Below, piece by piece: positions 25,588-34,983 of a DNA stretch of 64,000 bases. The stretch covers positions 1 to 64,000 of the forward strand of contig NZ_JAEUFG010000014.1 in assembly GCF_018588585.1 (NCBI RefSeq), read 5' to 3'. How positions within the stretch are numbered: position 1 is the stretch's first letter; every line of letters starts with the position of its first letter. The translations under genes and the position numbers were made by a program. The notes under the pieces were generated by a model. The model was not told the DNA's origin. It worked only from the letters and a program-made list of their open reading frames with translations, and did not search any database. Source of the stretch: Bacillus sp. SM2101 (lineage in GTDB: Bacteria; Bacillota; Bacilli; Bacillales; SM2101).

Positions 25588-26010
25588 GTAGAACCTTGAG
25601 CACAAAAAGTAAATGCACTTTATAACAAATTCCAACTCAAGATGATGTAACTGATGATATATTAGTTTAAAAAATATCGAGTAAAAAACGATACTAGGAA
25701 TGAGTACATTTAAAGTAATTAGTTAACACATATTAACAACACATCATAATAGACTCAACGAATCAATTTTACTTTCCACACCAAAAGTTCATTGAATACA
25801 TAACTTAGTATTCAATGAGAATCACCTCATATAGTCTCTACTCTTCGGAGCAGGGGCTTTTTTATGAAAAGGTAATTTCGTCTAAGAGCATCTCAGAAAC
25901 TTTGATCAATCACAAAATGTTATAAAAAAAAGAAGAATAAGGTCATAGAATTCATATTAATGTTCTATTTCACTCGCATATTCCATAATTTAGAATTGTA
26001 AAATGAAAAA
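25588..26010. other. Gap with a terminator-like hairpin
   Basis: At 25835-25866 CTCTACTCTTCGGAGCAGGGGC is followed by TTTTTTAT, a near copy of the hairpin at 23808. Nothing coding is recognised. Confidence 0.4.
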
Positions 26011-26025
26011 TTGGGAGGTTTCAAA

Positions 26026-26199
26026 TTGATACTTACATATATTACAGCTTTAGATGAAAATTGTGTAATTGTTACTTCAGCTCAAGAGTCTATTGAAATA
26101 CCACTAGGAGAAACACTAGCATTTCACCACACTGCGGATTTTAGGATACAAGGAAAGGCAAAAGTCGTAGCAAATTCAGGTACTATTTTCTACACCTAG
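26026..26199 (+). CDS. Small hypothetical protein
   Basis: The 57-residue protein starts at TTG 26026, seven bases after GGGAGG. It reads LILTYITALDENCVIVTSAQ and later IPLGETLAFHHTADFRIQG, and is predicted beta-rich and soluble. It has no signal peptide. A strong terminator follows, so it is a monocistronic unit. The family is not recognised. Confidence 0.6.
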   Translation: MILTYITALDENCVIVTSAQESIEIPLGETLAFHHTADFRIQGKAKVVANSGTIFYT

Positions 26200-26235
26200 C
26201 ACCCTTAATTAACCTGCTATCAATGTGAAAAATGA

Positions 26236-26277
26236 CAAACCTCATCTCCATACAATGGAGAGAGGTTTTTTTAGTTT
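26236..26277 (+). terminator. Intrinsic terminator
   Basis: AACCTC and GAGGTT arms, extended by CCAT/ATGG, are followed by seven Ts. Confidence 0.8.
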
Positions 26278-26395
26278 GTTTGAGTCAATGGACGAAACCA
26301 CATATTAAAAGCAAATTCCAAGTCACTATCGAATTATTTTAATTTCTCATTTGATTTTAGTCGTAATATAGCGGGATTGGAGTATACACAGTCAC

Positions 26396-26719
26396 AAAAG
26401 TTTAATGTTTTGCCTACGAATATAGAATTTTATATTGTTGTAAAATACGGTATTATTTTTTTATGGAGGGTTTGTTGAAGAAGTTATTTTTCGATGGGGT
26501 ATAATGAGTTTAGTATTATGGCTTATAATGGCTGTTGGTATTTTGATTATAAGTCAAGGTTTTAAATTTGGCTTTCACACGTTTTCAGAATTAGTATTTA
26601 ATATCACGCTAAATACCTTTATGATTTTGGTTACTAGCATAATAGCTATACCTATTTACATTTTATCTTTTTTCTTACTTGGAGAAAATACGAATAGAAG
26701 TGGTACAGAAATAAGTTAA
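26396..26719 (+). pseudogene. CPBP-family (CAAX protease-like) membrane protein fragment
   Basis: After a frame break in a T-rich run at 26455-26463 the sequence reads YGGFVEEVIFRWGIMSLVLW. The EExxxR signature is that of CPBP/Abi intramembrane metalloproteases. Upstream, NIEFYIVVKYGII in the other frame belongs to the preceding helix. The downstream segments (IISQGFKFGFHTFSELVFNI) do not supply the family's second His motifs, and the 5' half is missing. It is an inactive remnant. Confidence 0.65.
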
Positions 26720-26994
26720 CTTTATGGAACACAATGATTATGGTGATTACTATTGCTGAAGAAATTCAGTCTTTTTTGTTGCTTTTTAAAAATGGACAGA
26801 CAACATTTTGAAAATTTGTAGGTTAGGTAATTCTCAAAGGAGGTAAGAATTTTAATATCAGGAACGAGTTTAGTTGCTTTTTGTTTGTCTTAATTAGTAT
26901 ATAATTTAATTAAGTGTACAAAGCACCGAAAAGGAACGTTTATAGCGCTTTTGTTTCGATATTGCTTCATCACACCAATAGAAGGAGAAGTGAG
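26720..26994. other. Gap with an orphan ribosome site
   Basis: AAAGGAGGTAAG at 26838-26849 is not followed by a usable start. A -10-like TATAAT at 26899-26904 may serve the next gene. Confidence 0.3.
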
Positions 26995-27195
26995 ATGGTT
27001 ATACAATCTAATATGTCTCCACAAGGAATTGTTGATATTTGGAAAGAAACAGAAGTTGTTTTCGACAAGTATAATGTACCAATAACAGCACAACCATTAG
27101 ATATCTTAGTAAAGAATGGACTCTTACATTCACTGCTTAAAGAACTGAATTCTGTTGTCGGAAGTTCGACTGCCACTTGTATAGAGGGTGGCTGA
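26995..27195 (+). CDS. Small hypothetical protein
   Basis: The 66-residue protein reads MVIQSNMSPQGIVDIWKETE, VFDKYNVPITAQPLDILV and LLKELNSVVGSSTATCIEGG. It is soluble and mostly helical, with a single Cys near the end. ATG 26995 follows AGAAGGAGAAGTGAG; an in-frame start at 26914 has no site. It resembles small Bacillus group-specific proteins of unknown function. It has no close neighbours. Confidence 0.65.
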   Translation: MVIQSNMSPQGIVDIWKETEVVFDKYNVPITAQPLDILVKNGLLHSLLKELNSVVGSSTATCIEGG

Positions 27196-27680
27196 CAAAT
27201 GCCAGAGAAAAAGGGGTAGGTTACTCCTATATAAATTGAACAGTAAGGTTTCTTAGAATACAGAAACTCTACTGTTTTTATATTGAAATCTGCTTAACTT
27301 ACAAAATTTCTGAAATGTCCGGAGACCCCATTTAGCTATATTTATTACATATATGAATGCCTGAGTGAGTTCTAAACGAACATGTACAAGCACCCGAGTC
27401 TGGGTGCCTGCAATATTAAAGGAAGTTAAAGAGACTGTAACTGCCTTTGGTCGTTATTGTGTTTATATAGTAAAAATAGGCGTTGAATCTCATAAAATCT
27501 GTACCAACACTAAATTAATCATTAATTTTCCCAAATGAATCCAAATAATCTAATTAGGCTCAGTATTTTTTTCACACCCTTTCTACAATGATTCCATATA
27601 CTTATATATGGAAATATTATGTTATTTGTTAGTGGATCATACTTTATATATATAGAAATACAAAAACCGTGTATTGATCC
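27196..27680. other. Intergenic, no supportable gene
   Basis: A hairpin AGCACCCGAGTCTGGGTGC at 27389-27408 lacks a T-tract. The rest is AT-rich without recognised coding sequence. Confidence 0.3.
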
Positions 27681-27684
27681 TTTA

Positions 27685-27925
27685 ATTATTCCTCAGCTAC
27701 ACATTCTTTTTTCCAGGCATCCTCATATTCCATCTAAATATTTTTAAGTGTAGCCTTACCTCTAACTTCTTCTGCACTTCATTTAATACCTATTTGACTT
27801 GCTCTTTGAGATAACCAATTAGTAGCATGCTTATACTTTGTTTCACATGAGCATTTATCATAATACTCAGCAAATTTAACCTCAATCTCAACATATTCCA
27901 ACACACTATTAAACTTCTCTATGTG
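27685..27925 (-). pseudogene. Broken hypothetical gene, phage-like
   Basis: One minus-strand frame reads FNSVLEYVEIEVKFAEYYDK CSCETKYKHATNWLSQRASQ, a TGA, SAEEVRGKATLKNI, a TAG, then MEYEDAWKKECVAEE to its stop at 27685. Two in-frame stops disable a protein of about 80 residues. The final 15 residues match the end of the broken gene at 17872. Its 5' end overlaps the stop of the small membrane peptide upstream, so the pair was an operon. Confidence 0.6.
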
Positions 27926-28023
27926 GTTTTATTTTTTATGTATGTCAATATAAATGGAACTAGTAACTCAACGATCAAATACAGAGCACCTTGAATTAAT
28001 TCCACCCAATTAATCGCATCCAT
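27919..28023 (-). CDS. 34-residue membrane peptide
   Basis: ATG 28023 follows AAAAGGAAAAG. The product MDAINWVELIQGALYLIVEL, then VPFILTYIKNKTT, has a single membrane helix and a basic end. Its stop overlaps the 5' end of the broken gene downstream. The size and layout resemble phage holin-like or tail-associated small proteins; the function is unknown. Confidence 0.5.
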   Translation of the reverse strand: MDAINWVELIQGALYLIVELLVPFILTYIKNKTT

Positions 28024-28079
28024 ATTATTTCTTTTCCTTTTGATTCAATGTCCGTGACAATACAACAGTGTTTAGGTTA

Positions 28080-28350
28080 GGTACATGCCTGGTTTCTAAC
28101 AGGCTGGAATACATCTGGGATATAGAGGTGTCCCTCATTTAACAACGTTTGAGTCTCTCGACAGGTTAATTAAGGTAATGAGGAATGTACATACTCTGGT
28201 GATTGGTGGAGGATTGAAAGGGTAATAGGATAAATATAACCTTAAGGAAATATGTTTATAGATTTAAGATATAAAATGACTTTTATCATGAAATCATTTA
28301 GGGGTACTCTGTTGCATACACTTAATCAAACAAATAAATGGAGGTTGGAA
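28080..28350. repeat. Duplicated upstream region of YVTN genes, copy 1
   Basis: Segments such as AACAACGTTTGA, TTAATTAAGGTAATGAGGAA, TGTACATACTCTGG and TTTATCATGAAATCATTTA recur in the same order at 30470-30720, upstream of the second YVTN gene, at about 80% identity by eye. A shorter version precedes the relic at 32110. Confidence 0.7.
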
Positions 28351-28351
28351 G

Positions 28352-29395
28352 ATGGTACTGGCTTATGTTTTGACTAGATCGCCAGGTAATAATATGCTTA
28401 CAGTTATTGATACGAAGACGCATTCAGTCATTGCAAAAGTGGATATCCCATTTGTAGATGCCCCAAATAATATAGCAACTTCACCAGATGGTAAAATGGT
28501 CTATATTACTATCCCTATGGCAGCTGGAGGAAGTGTATCTGTAATTGACACAAAAACCCATTCTGTTATTGCCAATGTGACAGTGGGGAATAACCCAAAT
28601 AATATTGCATTTACCCCAGATGGGAAGCTTGCATATGTTACTAACCTAAACTCAGGAAGTATTTCAGTTATAGATACAAAAACTCATACTGTTATTACTA
28701 CTATAAATACGGCTGGAGCCCCCTTTAATGTAGCATTTACCCCAAATGGAAAACTGGCCTATGTTGTTAATAACAGCCTGAATATCGTTTCAGCAATAGA
28801 TACGAAGACACACTTTGTGATTGCTACTATACGAGTAGACTCTCCATCTAGTAAACTTGCATTTACCCCAGATGGAAAATTAGCCTACACAGTAGACACT
28901 GGCTCAGGTAGGGTGTCCGTCATAGATACTAAGGTACACTCAGTTATTGCTTCTATCACAATAGCAGGAAACCCAACTAACATAGCCATTACCCCAGATG
29001 GGAAACTTGCATATGTTATCGCTGGGGCTTTTGGTGACACGCCTGTTTCAGTAATAGATGTAAAAACCCATTCAATTATTGCTGAATTTCCTATAACTAG
29101 AGCAAATAGCTTAGCCATTTCGCCTGATGGAACAGTAGTATATTTAACTATTGAGTCAGGTAATACAGTACCTGTCATTGATGTAAAAACTCAGTCTATA
29201 ATAGCGACTATTCAAGTTGAGAACGGGGGAAGCATCCAAGAACCGATTGATAATATCGCTTTTACTCCTGATGGAAAATTAGCATATGTTGCGAACAGAA
29301 CAGCTGATAGTGTATCTGTGATTGACGTAAAGACACATTCAGTAATCGCAACAGTTCCTGTCACTTTACCGGAGGTAATTAAGTTTATACTGTGA
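28352..29395 (+). CDS. YVTN-type beta-propeller repeat protein
   Basis: The 347-residue protein contains about eight units with the core SVIDTKTHSVIATV and FTPDGKLAYV. It has no signal peptide and starts MVLAYVLTRSPGNNML. ATG 28352 follows TGGAGGTTGG. The last unit is abrupt (VPVTLPEVIKFIL); after the stop another frame continues VIIATFPVNTI, so the original C-terminus may have been longer. It is closely related to the gene at 30724 and shares its upstream region. Confidence 0.85.
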   Translation: MVLAYVLTRSPGNNMLTVIDTKTHSVIAKVDIPFVDAPNNIATSPDGKMVYITIPMAAGGSVSVIDTKTHSVIANVTVGNNPNNIAFTPDGKLAYVTNLNSGSISVIDTKTHTVITTINTAGAPFNVAFTPNGKLAYVVNNSLNIVSAIDTKTHFVIATIRVDSPSSKLAFTPDGKLAYTVDTGSGRVSVIDTKVHSVIASITIAGNPTNIAITPDGKLAYVIAGAFGDTPVSVIDVKTHSIIAEFPITRANSLAISPDGTVVYLTIESGNTVPVIDVKTQSIIATIQVENGGSIQEPIDNIAFTPDGKLAYVANRTADSVSVIDVKTHSVIATVPVTLPEVIKFIL

Positions 29396-29587
29396 TAAAA
29401 GCCAGTCATAATTGCTACCTTTCCTGTAAACACAATAAAAGAAGTATTTTATTGTTGTATTTGAACGATTACAGTTTAAGTTCATTTGTCTAATAAACAT
29501 AATGGATATTCTGGTACTATTTTTAATTTTGATCATCATTTAGTGAGAAAAAACATAATATACTGCACCTTTGAATTGACATTCTTG

Positions 29588-29621
29588 ACATAACAAAATC
29601 CCTTACTCAATGAGTAGGGAT
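29588..29621. terminator. Bidirectional terminator
   Basis: AAATCCCTTACTCAATGAGTAGGGATTTTT is a near-perfect palindrome with T-tracts on both strands, lying between convergent genes. Confidence 0.8.
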
Positions 29622-29662
29622 TTTTGGATTATTGCATTGATTTCAACAGAAATTTATTTATT

Positions 29663-30109
29663 TTAATCGCCTTTCGGAAAGGTAATGACGTTTATGCATC
29701 GGCAATTAGAATTTACTACTAAACTCCCTGTTCCATTATCCAAAACGGATAGACGATACATATGACATCCTAGTGGTGGGTGGTCACAGACTGTATTATT
29801 TGGGGTTAATATGTACACTGGATCCCTTTCATCAACCACAACATACTCACATAATGTTGTTGTCATCCCACCTGTAACTCGTTCAACTACATATCTAATA
29901 TTTAGATCATCACTCGGACTCGTACTATCAACCACCTCCAAGTCGACCATCGTATCAATTTTTGCAACCCAGTCCTTTTCTGTAACCTTTATTGTATCTG
30001 TTGTTAGCTCTATAGATATAGTACCAGAAAAATCTTTTAATGTGACCGTCCCAAATTGACAATTGCAAAATATTTCGTTGTCTTTTCCTTTGCAATTACA
30101 ACCAGACAT
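29663..30109 (-). CDS. Cys-rich protein, probable spore surface
   Basis: The 148-residue protein begins MSGCNCKGKDNEIFCNCQFG and continues with a beta-rich domain (DFSGTISIELTTDTIKVTE, SDDLNIRYVVERVTGG). It ends with Cys in VCDHPPLGCH and NCRCINVITF. Several cysteines at the N-terminus plus a beta-sandwich-like body resemble Bacillus coat or exosporium proteins. AAAGGAATG precedes ATG 30109. No named family is certain. Confidence 0.55.
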   Translation of the reverse strand: MSGCNCKGKDNEIFCNCQFGTVTLKDFSGTISIELTTDTIKVTEKDWVAKIDTMVDLEVVDSTSPSDDLNIRYVVERVTGGMTTTLCEYVVVDERDPVYILTPNNTVCDHPPLGCHMYRLSVLDNGTGSLVVNSNCRCINVITFPKGD

Positions 30110-30469
30110 TTTCTTTCATTCCTTTCAGTAATAGTAGGGGATGAACTATTTCATCCTATCTTATTAGTAGATGTTTGTGTATGTATTTTTGTAACTGACA
30201 TTAGTCCATGAAATATGAAAGAAATACTGACAATGTCAATGGAAGTAATGTATAGAAGTGATATTATGTTTGATATTTGTTATATAATCCTGATAGAGGA
30301 GTTTACAGAAGATGATAGTATCCAGAATTTGTACGTATATATGGAGTATTATCCTAAAAGTATAATGCTGAATCTAATGACTTAGTAATTTTGGGGTAAT
30401 GGTATATATTTGTTGAAAAGGACTGCAAAGTAGAGTGTTATATAAGGACGATGTCTAAAGTACATTCCA
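30110..30469. other. Intergenic, promoter region of divergent genes
   Basis: This is AT-rich and holds the upstream sequences of the Cys-rich gene (minus). No further gene is recognised. Confidence 0.35.
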
Positions 30470-30720
30470 ACAGATTCGAATACATTTGAACGATTTTGAG
30501 GTATCCCCATTCAACAACGTTTGAATCTTTGGACAGCGTAATTAAGGTAATGAGGAATTGTACATACTCTGGAGTGGGGGGGAGGGTAGCAAGAGTAATA
30601 GAGTAAATATCATCCAACATGATTATAGATTTAAGATAATACATGACTTTTATCATGAAATCATTTAAAGATACTCTGTCGCATACACTTTATCAAACGA
30701 ATATAAGGAGGGTCTGCACA
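30470..30720. repeat. Duplicated upstream region of YVTN genes, copy 2
   Basis: This matches 28080-28350 in order and most bases. It shows that the YVTN genes were duplicated together with their control region. Confidence 0.7.
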
Positions 30721-30723
30721 ATA

Positions 30724-31758
30724 ATGGTTCTGGCTTATGTGACTAACGAGGGAGAAAATACAGTATCCGTCATAAATTCAAGTACGCATAAATTAATTGC
30801 AACTGTGGCTGTTGGGGTTAGACCAAGAGCTATTGCAAGTACTCCTGATGGGAAGGTGGCTTATGTAGTTAATTTTGGGAGTGAACAAACAGCCTCCACT
30901 GTTTCAGTTATTGATACGAAAACTCATGTTGTGATTGCTACAGTACCTGTAGGTATTCAACCAATGGAGGTCGCAATTACCCCAGATGGAAAAATTGCTT
31001 ATGTCTCAAACAATCGTTCAAATAGTCTGTCGGTGATAGATACAAAGACACATTCAGTTATGGCCACCATAAACTTAGGGAACAATAGTTTCCCGAATGT
31101 TATCTCCATGACTCCTGATGGGAAATTCGCTTATGTTGCGAATACTGTATCTAGTGTTGTGTCAGTTATAGATACAAAGACACATTCTATTATTGCTACG
31201 ATAAATGTCAGTAGTAATCCACGTGATGTCGTTTTTACTCCGGAAGGGAAACTTGCTTATGCCTCCAGCTTCAACGACAGAAATTTGTCAATAGTTGATA
31301 CAAAAACACACATCGTTATAGCTACAGTGATGTTAAGCATTGATCCATTTTTTATTACAATTTCTCCAGATGGAAAATTAGTTTATGTCTTGAATCAGAC
31401 TGGACAAGGTTCTGTCTCAGTAATTGAAACAAAAACACATGCCGTGATTGCAACAATTTTGGTAGGTGTTCAAGGAGATCGACCAATTAGCATGGCCTTC
31501 ACTCCAGATGGAAAAATAGTGTATGTAGTCACTTTAGACGGTAGTACCGTAACTGTCATTGATACTAAAACTCATTCAATTATAGCGACCGTTCAATTAG
31601 TGGATGGACAGTTGTTTGTAGCTTTTACACCAGATGGGAAACTCGCTTACGTTGGAAATGTTGATGGGACTGTGTCAGTTATTGCCGTGAATACCCATTC
31701 TTTAATTGCTACTGTACCTGTCGGTGTAAATCCATTAGCAATAGCATTCATACCTTAA
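30724..31758 (+). CDS. YVTN-type beta-propeller repeat protein
   Basis: The 344-residue protein begins MVLAYVTNEGENTVSVINSS and contains about eight units with SVIDTKTH(V/S)VIATV and FTPDGKLAYV. It ends cleanly at VPVGVNPLAIAFIP. ATG 30724 follows AAGGAGGGTC; the frame is open from 30643 but has no site there. There is no signal peptide. It is a close paralogue of 28352 and more diverged from 439. Confidence 0.85.
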   Translation: MVLAYVTNEGENTVSVINSSTHKLIATVAVGVRPRAIASTPDGKVAYVVNFGSEQTASTVSVIDTKTHVVIATVPVGIQPMEVAITPDGKIAYVSNNRSNSLSVIDTKTHSVMATINLGNNSFPNVISMTPDGKFAYVANTVSSVVSVIDTKTHSIIATINVSSNPRDVVFTPEGKLAYASSFNDRNLSIVDTKTHIVIATVMLSIDPFFITISPDGKLVYVLNQTGQGSVSVIETKTHAVIATILVGVQGDRPISMAFTPDGKIVYVVTLDGSTVTVIDTKTHSIIATVQLVDGQLFVAFTPDGKLAYVGNVDGTVSVIAVNTHSLIATVPVGVNPLAIAFIP

Positions 31759-32100
31759 ATATGGGAGAATTATCTCTTATTTTCGGTAATCACAATTAAA
31801 CAAGTATGTTAATACATGATATAAAAGTGAGTATACAAAATGTAAGCATCCTACTTTGGGTGTTTTTTATTGTGGATATTGTTAATAACATGTGGATAAA
31901 AATACTTGTCACCTTATTAATATTCATTTTGTATTATAGAAAAATGAATGTGTGTAGGTGAAGGAAGTAGTAGGGAAGTATCTCTAGTGGATGGAGGATT
32001 GTGGAAATGTGTTTATAGATCTAAGGTAAAACAAGACTTTTACCGTGAAAACATTTATGGATATCTAGGTGCTTAAAGTGTTTTTTAACGGATAAAAGGA
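31759..32100. other. Gap with third partial copy of YVTN upstream region
   Basis: A weak hairpin GCATCCTACTTTGGGTGT followed by TTTTTAT at 31846-31870 may end the YVTN gene. From 32000 the sequence TTTATAGATCTAAGG and GACTTTTACCGTGAAAAC repeats the control region of the other two YVTN genes. Confidence 0.5.
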
Positions 32101-32109
32101 GGTCGGTCT

Positions 32110-32293
32110 ATGGTACTGGCTCACGTTGTGAACGGACTTGGAGTAGGAACGATTACTGTCATAGATTGGAACGCTTATTCTATAATTGCAACTGTCAAAC
32201 GTTGCTGTGAATTCTAGTGCTATTGTCATTGCACCAGTCAGAAAATTAGCTTATTTACTTGCCCCTGGTAGTGAAGTTTTCAACTTGCTTTAA
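32110..32293 (+). pseudogene. YVTN propeller gene relic
   Basis: ATG 32110 follows AAAGGAGGTC. The frame reads MVLAHVVNGLGVGTITVIDW, then YSIIATVK. It breaks and continues VAVNSSAIVIAP in another frame before stopping. Only about one and a half blades remain. It is a deletion derivative of the gene family at 28352 and 30724. Confidence 0.75.
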
Positions 32294-32379
32294 TTGAAGT
32301 AAATGTTGTTAACAGGAGTAAGTGTATATTTGTTGAAATTATTATAAAATTAGCAGAGAAGTGAAAGGAGAGACTCACA

Positions 32380-33210
32380 GTGCTTAGTGATCATGTGTTA
32401 AATCAAATTAAAGAACTACAAGAAATATGCGAAACAGAAGAACAAATATTATTGAAATTAAATTGGGATGTATTAAGAACACGAAACTCGAAAGAGAAAA
32501 GAGATTTCTTTCATGAGGAGAACGGAAAACTAGTCGGTTTTTTAGGAGTGTACTGGTTTGGTACTAAGATAGAGATCTGTGGAATGGTTCACCCCAAATA
32601 TAGAAGAAAGGGGATTTTCTCCATCCTGTTACAAGAAGCTTTAACAGAATGTAATAAGGGGGGATTCTCCAGTGTTTTACTCAATGCTCCTGCTGAGTCC
32701 GTTTCTGCAAAACATTTTTTGAACAAGAATCTATATACTTATCGCTTTTCAGAGTATCAAATGAAACTTAAAGAAACTTCATTATCATTTTCACCAGATG
32801 TAGTGATTCGAAAAGCAAGAAAAGAAGACCAACAACTCGAAGTTGAATTAGATGTGCAATGCTTTAATTTTGAACGAGAAGATGCGATAGATTTTAATAA
32901 AAGGATTAAAGAAGAAGAAACGAGATCTTTTTATATGATTGATTATGTTGGACAAACGGTTGGAAAAATCACAATAGATCGCAGCAACGAAGAATCTTGG
33001 ATATATGGATTTGCAATATTGCCAGCACATCAAGGAAAAGGCATTGGTAGAAAAGCATTAATAAATGCGGTGTTAAGGGAGCAAGAAAAAGGGTATAGGA
33101 TTTTTTTAGATGTAGAAACATCGAATCAAAATGCTTTGAAATTGTATACAGATTGTGGCTTTGTATCTTATAGTGTTCAAGACTACTATGAAAAACAGCA
33201 AGAAAAATAA
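32380..33210 (+). CDS. Tandem-domain GNAT acetyltransferase
   Basis: The 276-residue protein carries two GNAT folds. The first, at residues 1-130, has GMVHPKYRRKGIFSILLQEA. The second, at residues 145-276, has the fuller acetyl-CoA motif YGFAILPAHQGKGIGRKALI and the C-terminal NQNALKLYTDCGFV. GNAT enzymes transfer acetyl groups to amines; the substrate is unknown. GTG 32380 follows AAAGGAGAG. The first domain may be catalytically weak. Confidence 0.8.
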   Translation: MLSDHVLNQIKELQEICETEEQILLKLNWDVLRTRNSKEKRDFFHEENGKLVGFLGVYWFGTKIEICGMVHPKYRRKGIFSILLQEALTECNKGGFSSVLLNAPAESVSAKHFLNKNLYTYRFSEYQMKLKETSLSFSPDVVIRKARKEDQQLEVELDVQCFNFEREDAIDFNKRIKEEETRSFYMIDYVGQTVGKITIDRSNEESWIYGFAILPAHQGKGIGRKALINAVLREQEKGYRIFLDVETSNQNALKLYTDCGFVSYSVQDYYEKQQEK

Positions 33211-33355
33211 ATCTTTTATTTTAATATCAAAGTAGATCATTATAAGATTAGCAATAAAATATTATTCCAATATTACAATGGATAGGATTCATTACTAGAA
33301 CCCATTAAGGCTAATACAAGTATTTTGCAATAAGATCCAAAAATAGGAGGGTACT
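33211..33355. other. Short intergenic stretch
   Basis: No gene or clear terminator is seen after the GNAT gene. Confidence 0.3.
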
Positions 33356-33356
33356 C

Positions 33357-33925
33357 TTGGCTGTTGGCGTCCCATCCGGGATGGCAGCTTCGATTGAAGA
33401 GGAGTCCCTATGAACTTGGAGGAGCTACCGGAATAGGCAGTATATCAGGTTTGGTTTACTCGTTATCCATGAAAATTCCGAACGAAATTTAAGCTCCTGA
33501 AAATGTAAAGGATAGTCTAGACGAAGCACTAATGGCTTCTGAAGGATTGCCTTTACTGTCATCTAACGTTTTACTAGATGGAGGGCGGATACACAAGAGT
33601 GAAAGAAGGAGATTTATGAGGAAGATTGGAGCCACCAAATATGAGTTTTTATATACCAGATATTTTCCTACGTTGATAGTACTTACTTTGATTATAATAT
33701 CCTATGTCCGAAAATAAATAAAATAGAATGAATAAGTGGAGATATCAGAAGACATATTGTTCATGCAAGTGCGTTAAATTACGTAGCTCAAAGAGGAAGA
33801 AACTCATTATTTAGGCAATTGGCTCGAATTAGTCAAGGGTTTAGCATTTGTATGGAAACAGAAGCTAATTTCAGCGTGTCACAAATCAAGTCGTATAACA
33901 GTAGATATGCATAAAAATACATATA
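33357..33925 (+). pseudogene. Decayed gene of unknown family
   Basis: Pieces in changing frames include VGVPSGMAASIEEESL after AGGAGGGTACTC, GATGIGSISGLVYSLSMKIP, DEALMASEGLPLLSSNVLLD, and at 33737-33914 HIVHASALNYVAQRGRNSLF then QIKSYNSRYA. The pieces are protein-like but not recognised, and stops separate them. Confidence 0.4.
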
Positions 33926-33955
33926 AGGACCTATATAGAGGTTAATTTTAATATG

Positions 33956-34246
33956 TTATTTTGAAATTTCTTTTCTTCTATTTATTATATCTATTAAAAC
34001 TGCACCCAATAAGGAAAATCCAAATACAATTGACAGAAAAATAATCACAACCATATCAATAATTGGATCATATCCTTGTGAAACATATGACATTTTTAAA
34101 TAAACCAAAACAATACTTAATGAAGAAACAATAGATGGTATATACTTCATAAATTTTTTTGATTTATTCTTGCTTACTCTATATAGCAAAACTGAAAGAA
34201 AAGTAATGATAACTATTACAGCTAGAAAAGTGATATAAGCACTCAT
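33956..34246 (-). CDS. Small membrane protein, three segments
   Basis: The 96-residue protein begins MSAYITFLAVIVIITFLSVL and has further hydrophobic segments YIPSIVSSLSIVLVYLKM and MVVIIFLSIVFGFSLLGAVL. It ends with the basic INRRKEISK. AAAGGAGAGGTTG precedes ATG 34246. No family is recognised. Confidence 0.6.
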   Translation of the reverse strand: MSAYITFLAVIVIITFLSVLLYRVSKNKSKKFMKYIPSIVSSLSIVLVYLKMSYVSQGYDPIIDMVVIIFLSIVFGFSLLGAVLIDIINRRKEISK

Positions 34247-34677
34247 ATTTTACAACCTCTCCTTTAATCAGATACTAACAGGAAATTCTTTTATTACAAA
34301 TTTATAAAAAAATAAAATCTATAAGAAAACACCTATGTAGGTGTTATTTTAAATAGCGATAATAGGAATTACTGGAGAGACAAAGGGGAACTAGAGTTTT
34401 GACAAAATAATAAAGTTGCTTATTGAAAAGGCAAACGACTCTTATATCCTTGAATTATTCTCTCACTTACTTTACATTGGAAGAAAAAAAGTTAATAAAT
34501 GTGTTTTTTAAACTAACAGGCGCATTTCTAATAGAAATGCGCTATTTTTGATAGGGAGCTTTAATAGTGAGAATGCTTATAGATATCACACCATTATCAT
34601 TATTATAAACTACATGTTAGAGTGAAAAATCTCATTGTAGATGAAATCATGATTTTAAATAACGAACAAATAGCTAT
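34247..34677. other. Gap with two hairpins
   Basis: AACACCTATGTAGGTGTTATTTT lies at about 34328-34350 and GCGCATTTCTAATAGAAATGCGC with TATTTTTG at 34521-34549. Both are terminator-like. No gene is recognised. Confidence 0.45.
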
Positions 34678-34983
34678 CTATGAATTCCTATGTTCCCATT
34701 GTTCTAGTGCCAATTCGTACATCTCATCCCAAGTTTCAAAAGATGTGTTTGTCTGCATAAATTTATTTTGTTCTGATAACGGAGTAAAGGTGTCTGGAAA
34801 TATAGAAGAGTAACTCTCAAAGAATTCACTATGATTTTTAAATCTAGTATATTTTTGAAGAAATCCAGAAGTATATAGGTCGGCCGAGTCAATTAAAGTA
34901 AATTCTATTTTATGTGCATGATCGTTGGATTCAAGGTGAGGTGGTGTAACTAAACAATCAAGTAATTCTTTTAGGTTTTCCAT
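34678..34983 (-). CDS. Hypothetical soluble protein
   Basis: The 101-residue acidic protein reads MENLKELLDCLVTPPHLESN, FTLIDSADLYTSGFLQKYTR and FETWDEMYELALEQWEHRNS. ATG 34983 follows AAAGGAGG with seven-base spacing; an upstream start at 35004 lies before the site. It has no signal or membrane segment. No family is recognised, and the conserved-looking Trp and acidic end suggest a small interaction protein. Confidence 0.6.
   Translation of the reverse strand: MENLKELLDCLVTPPHLESNDHAHKIEFTLIDSADLYTSGFLQKYTRFKNHSEFFESYSSIFPDTFTPLSEQNKFMQTNTSFETWDEMYELALEQWEHRNS

Noticed and set aside
28885-29178. Minus-strand frame opposite the YVTN gene
   Set aside because: It is a shadow of repetitive coding sequence on the plus strand, with no ribosome site.
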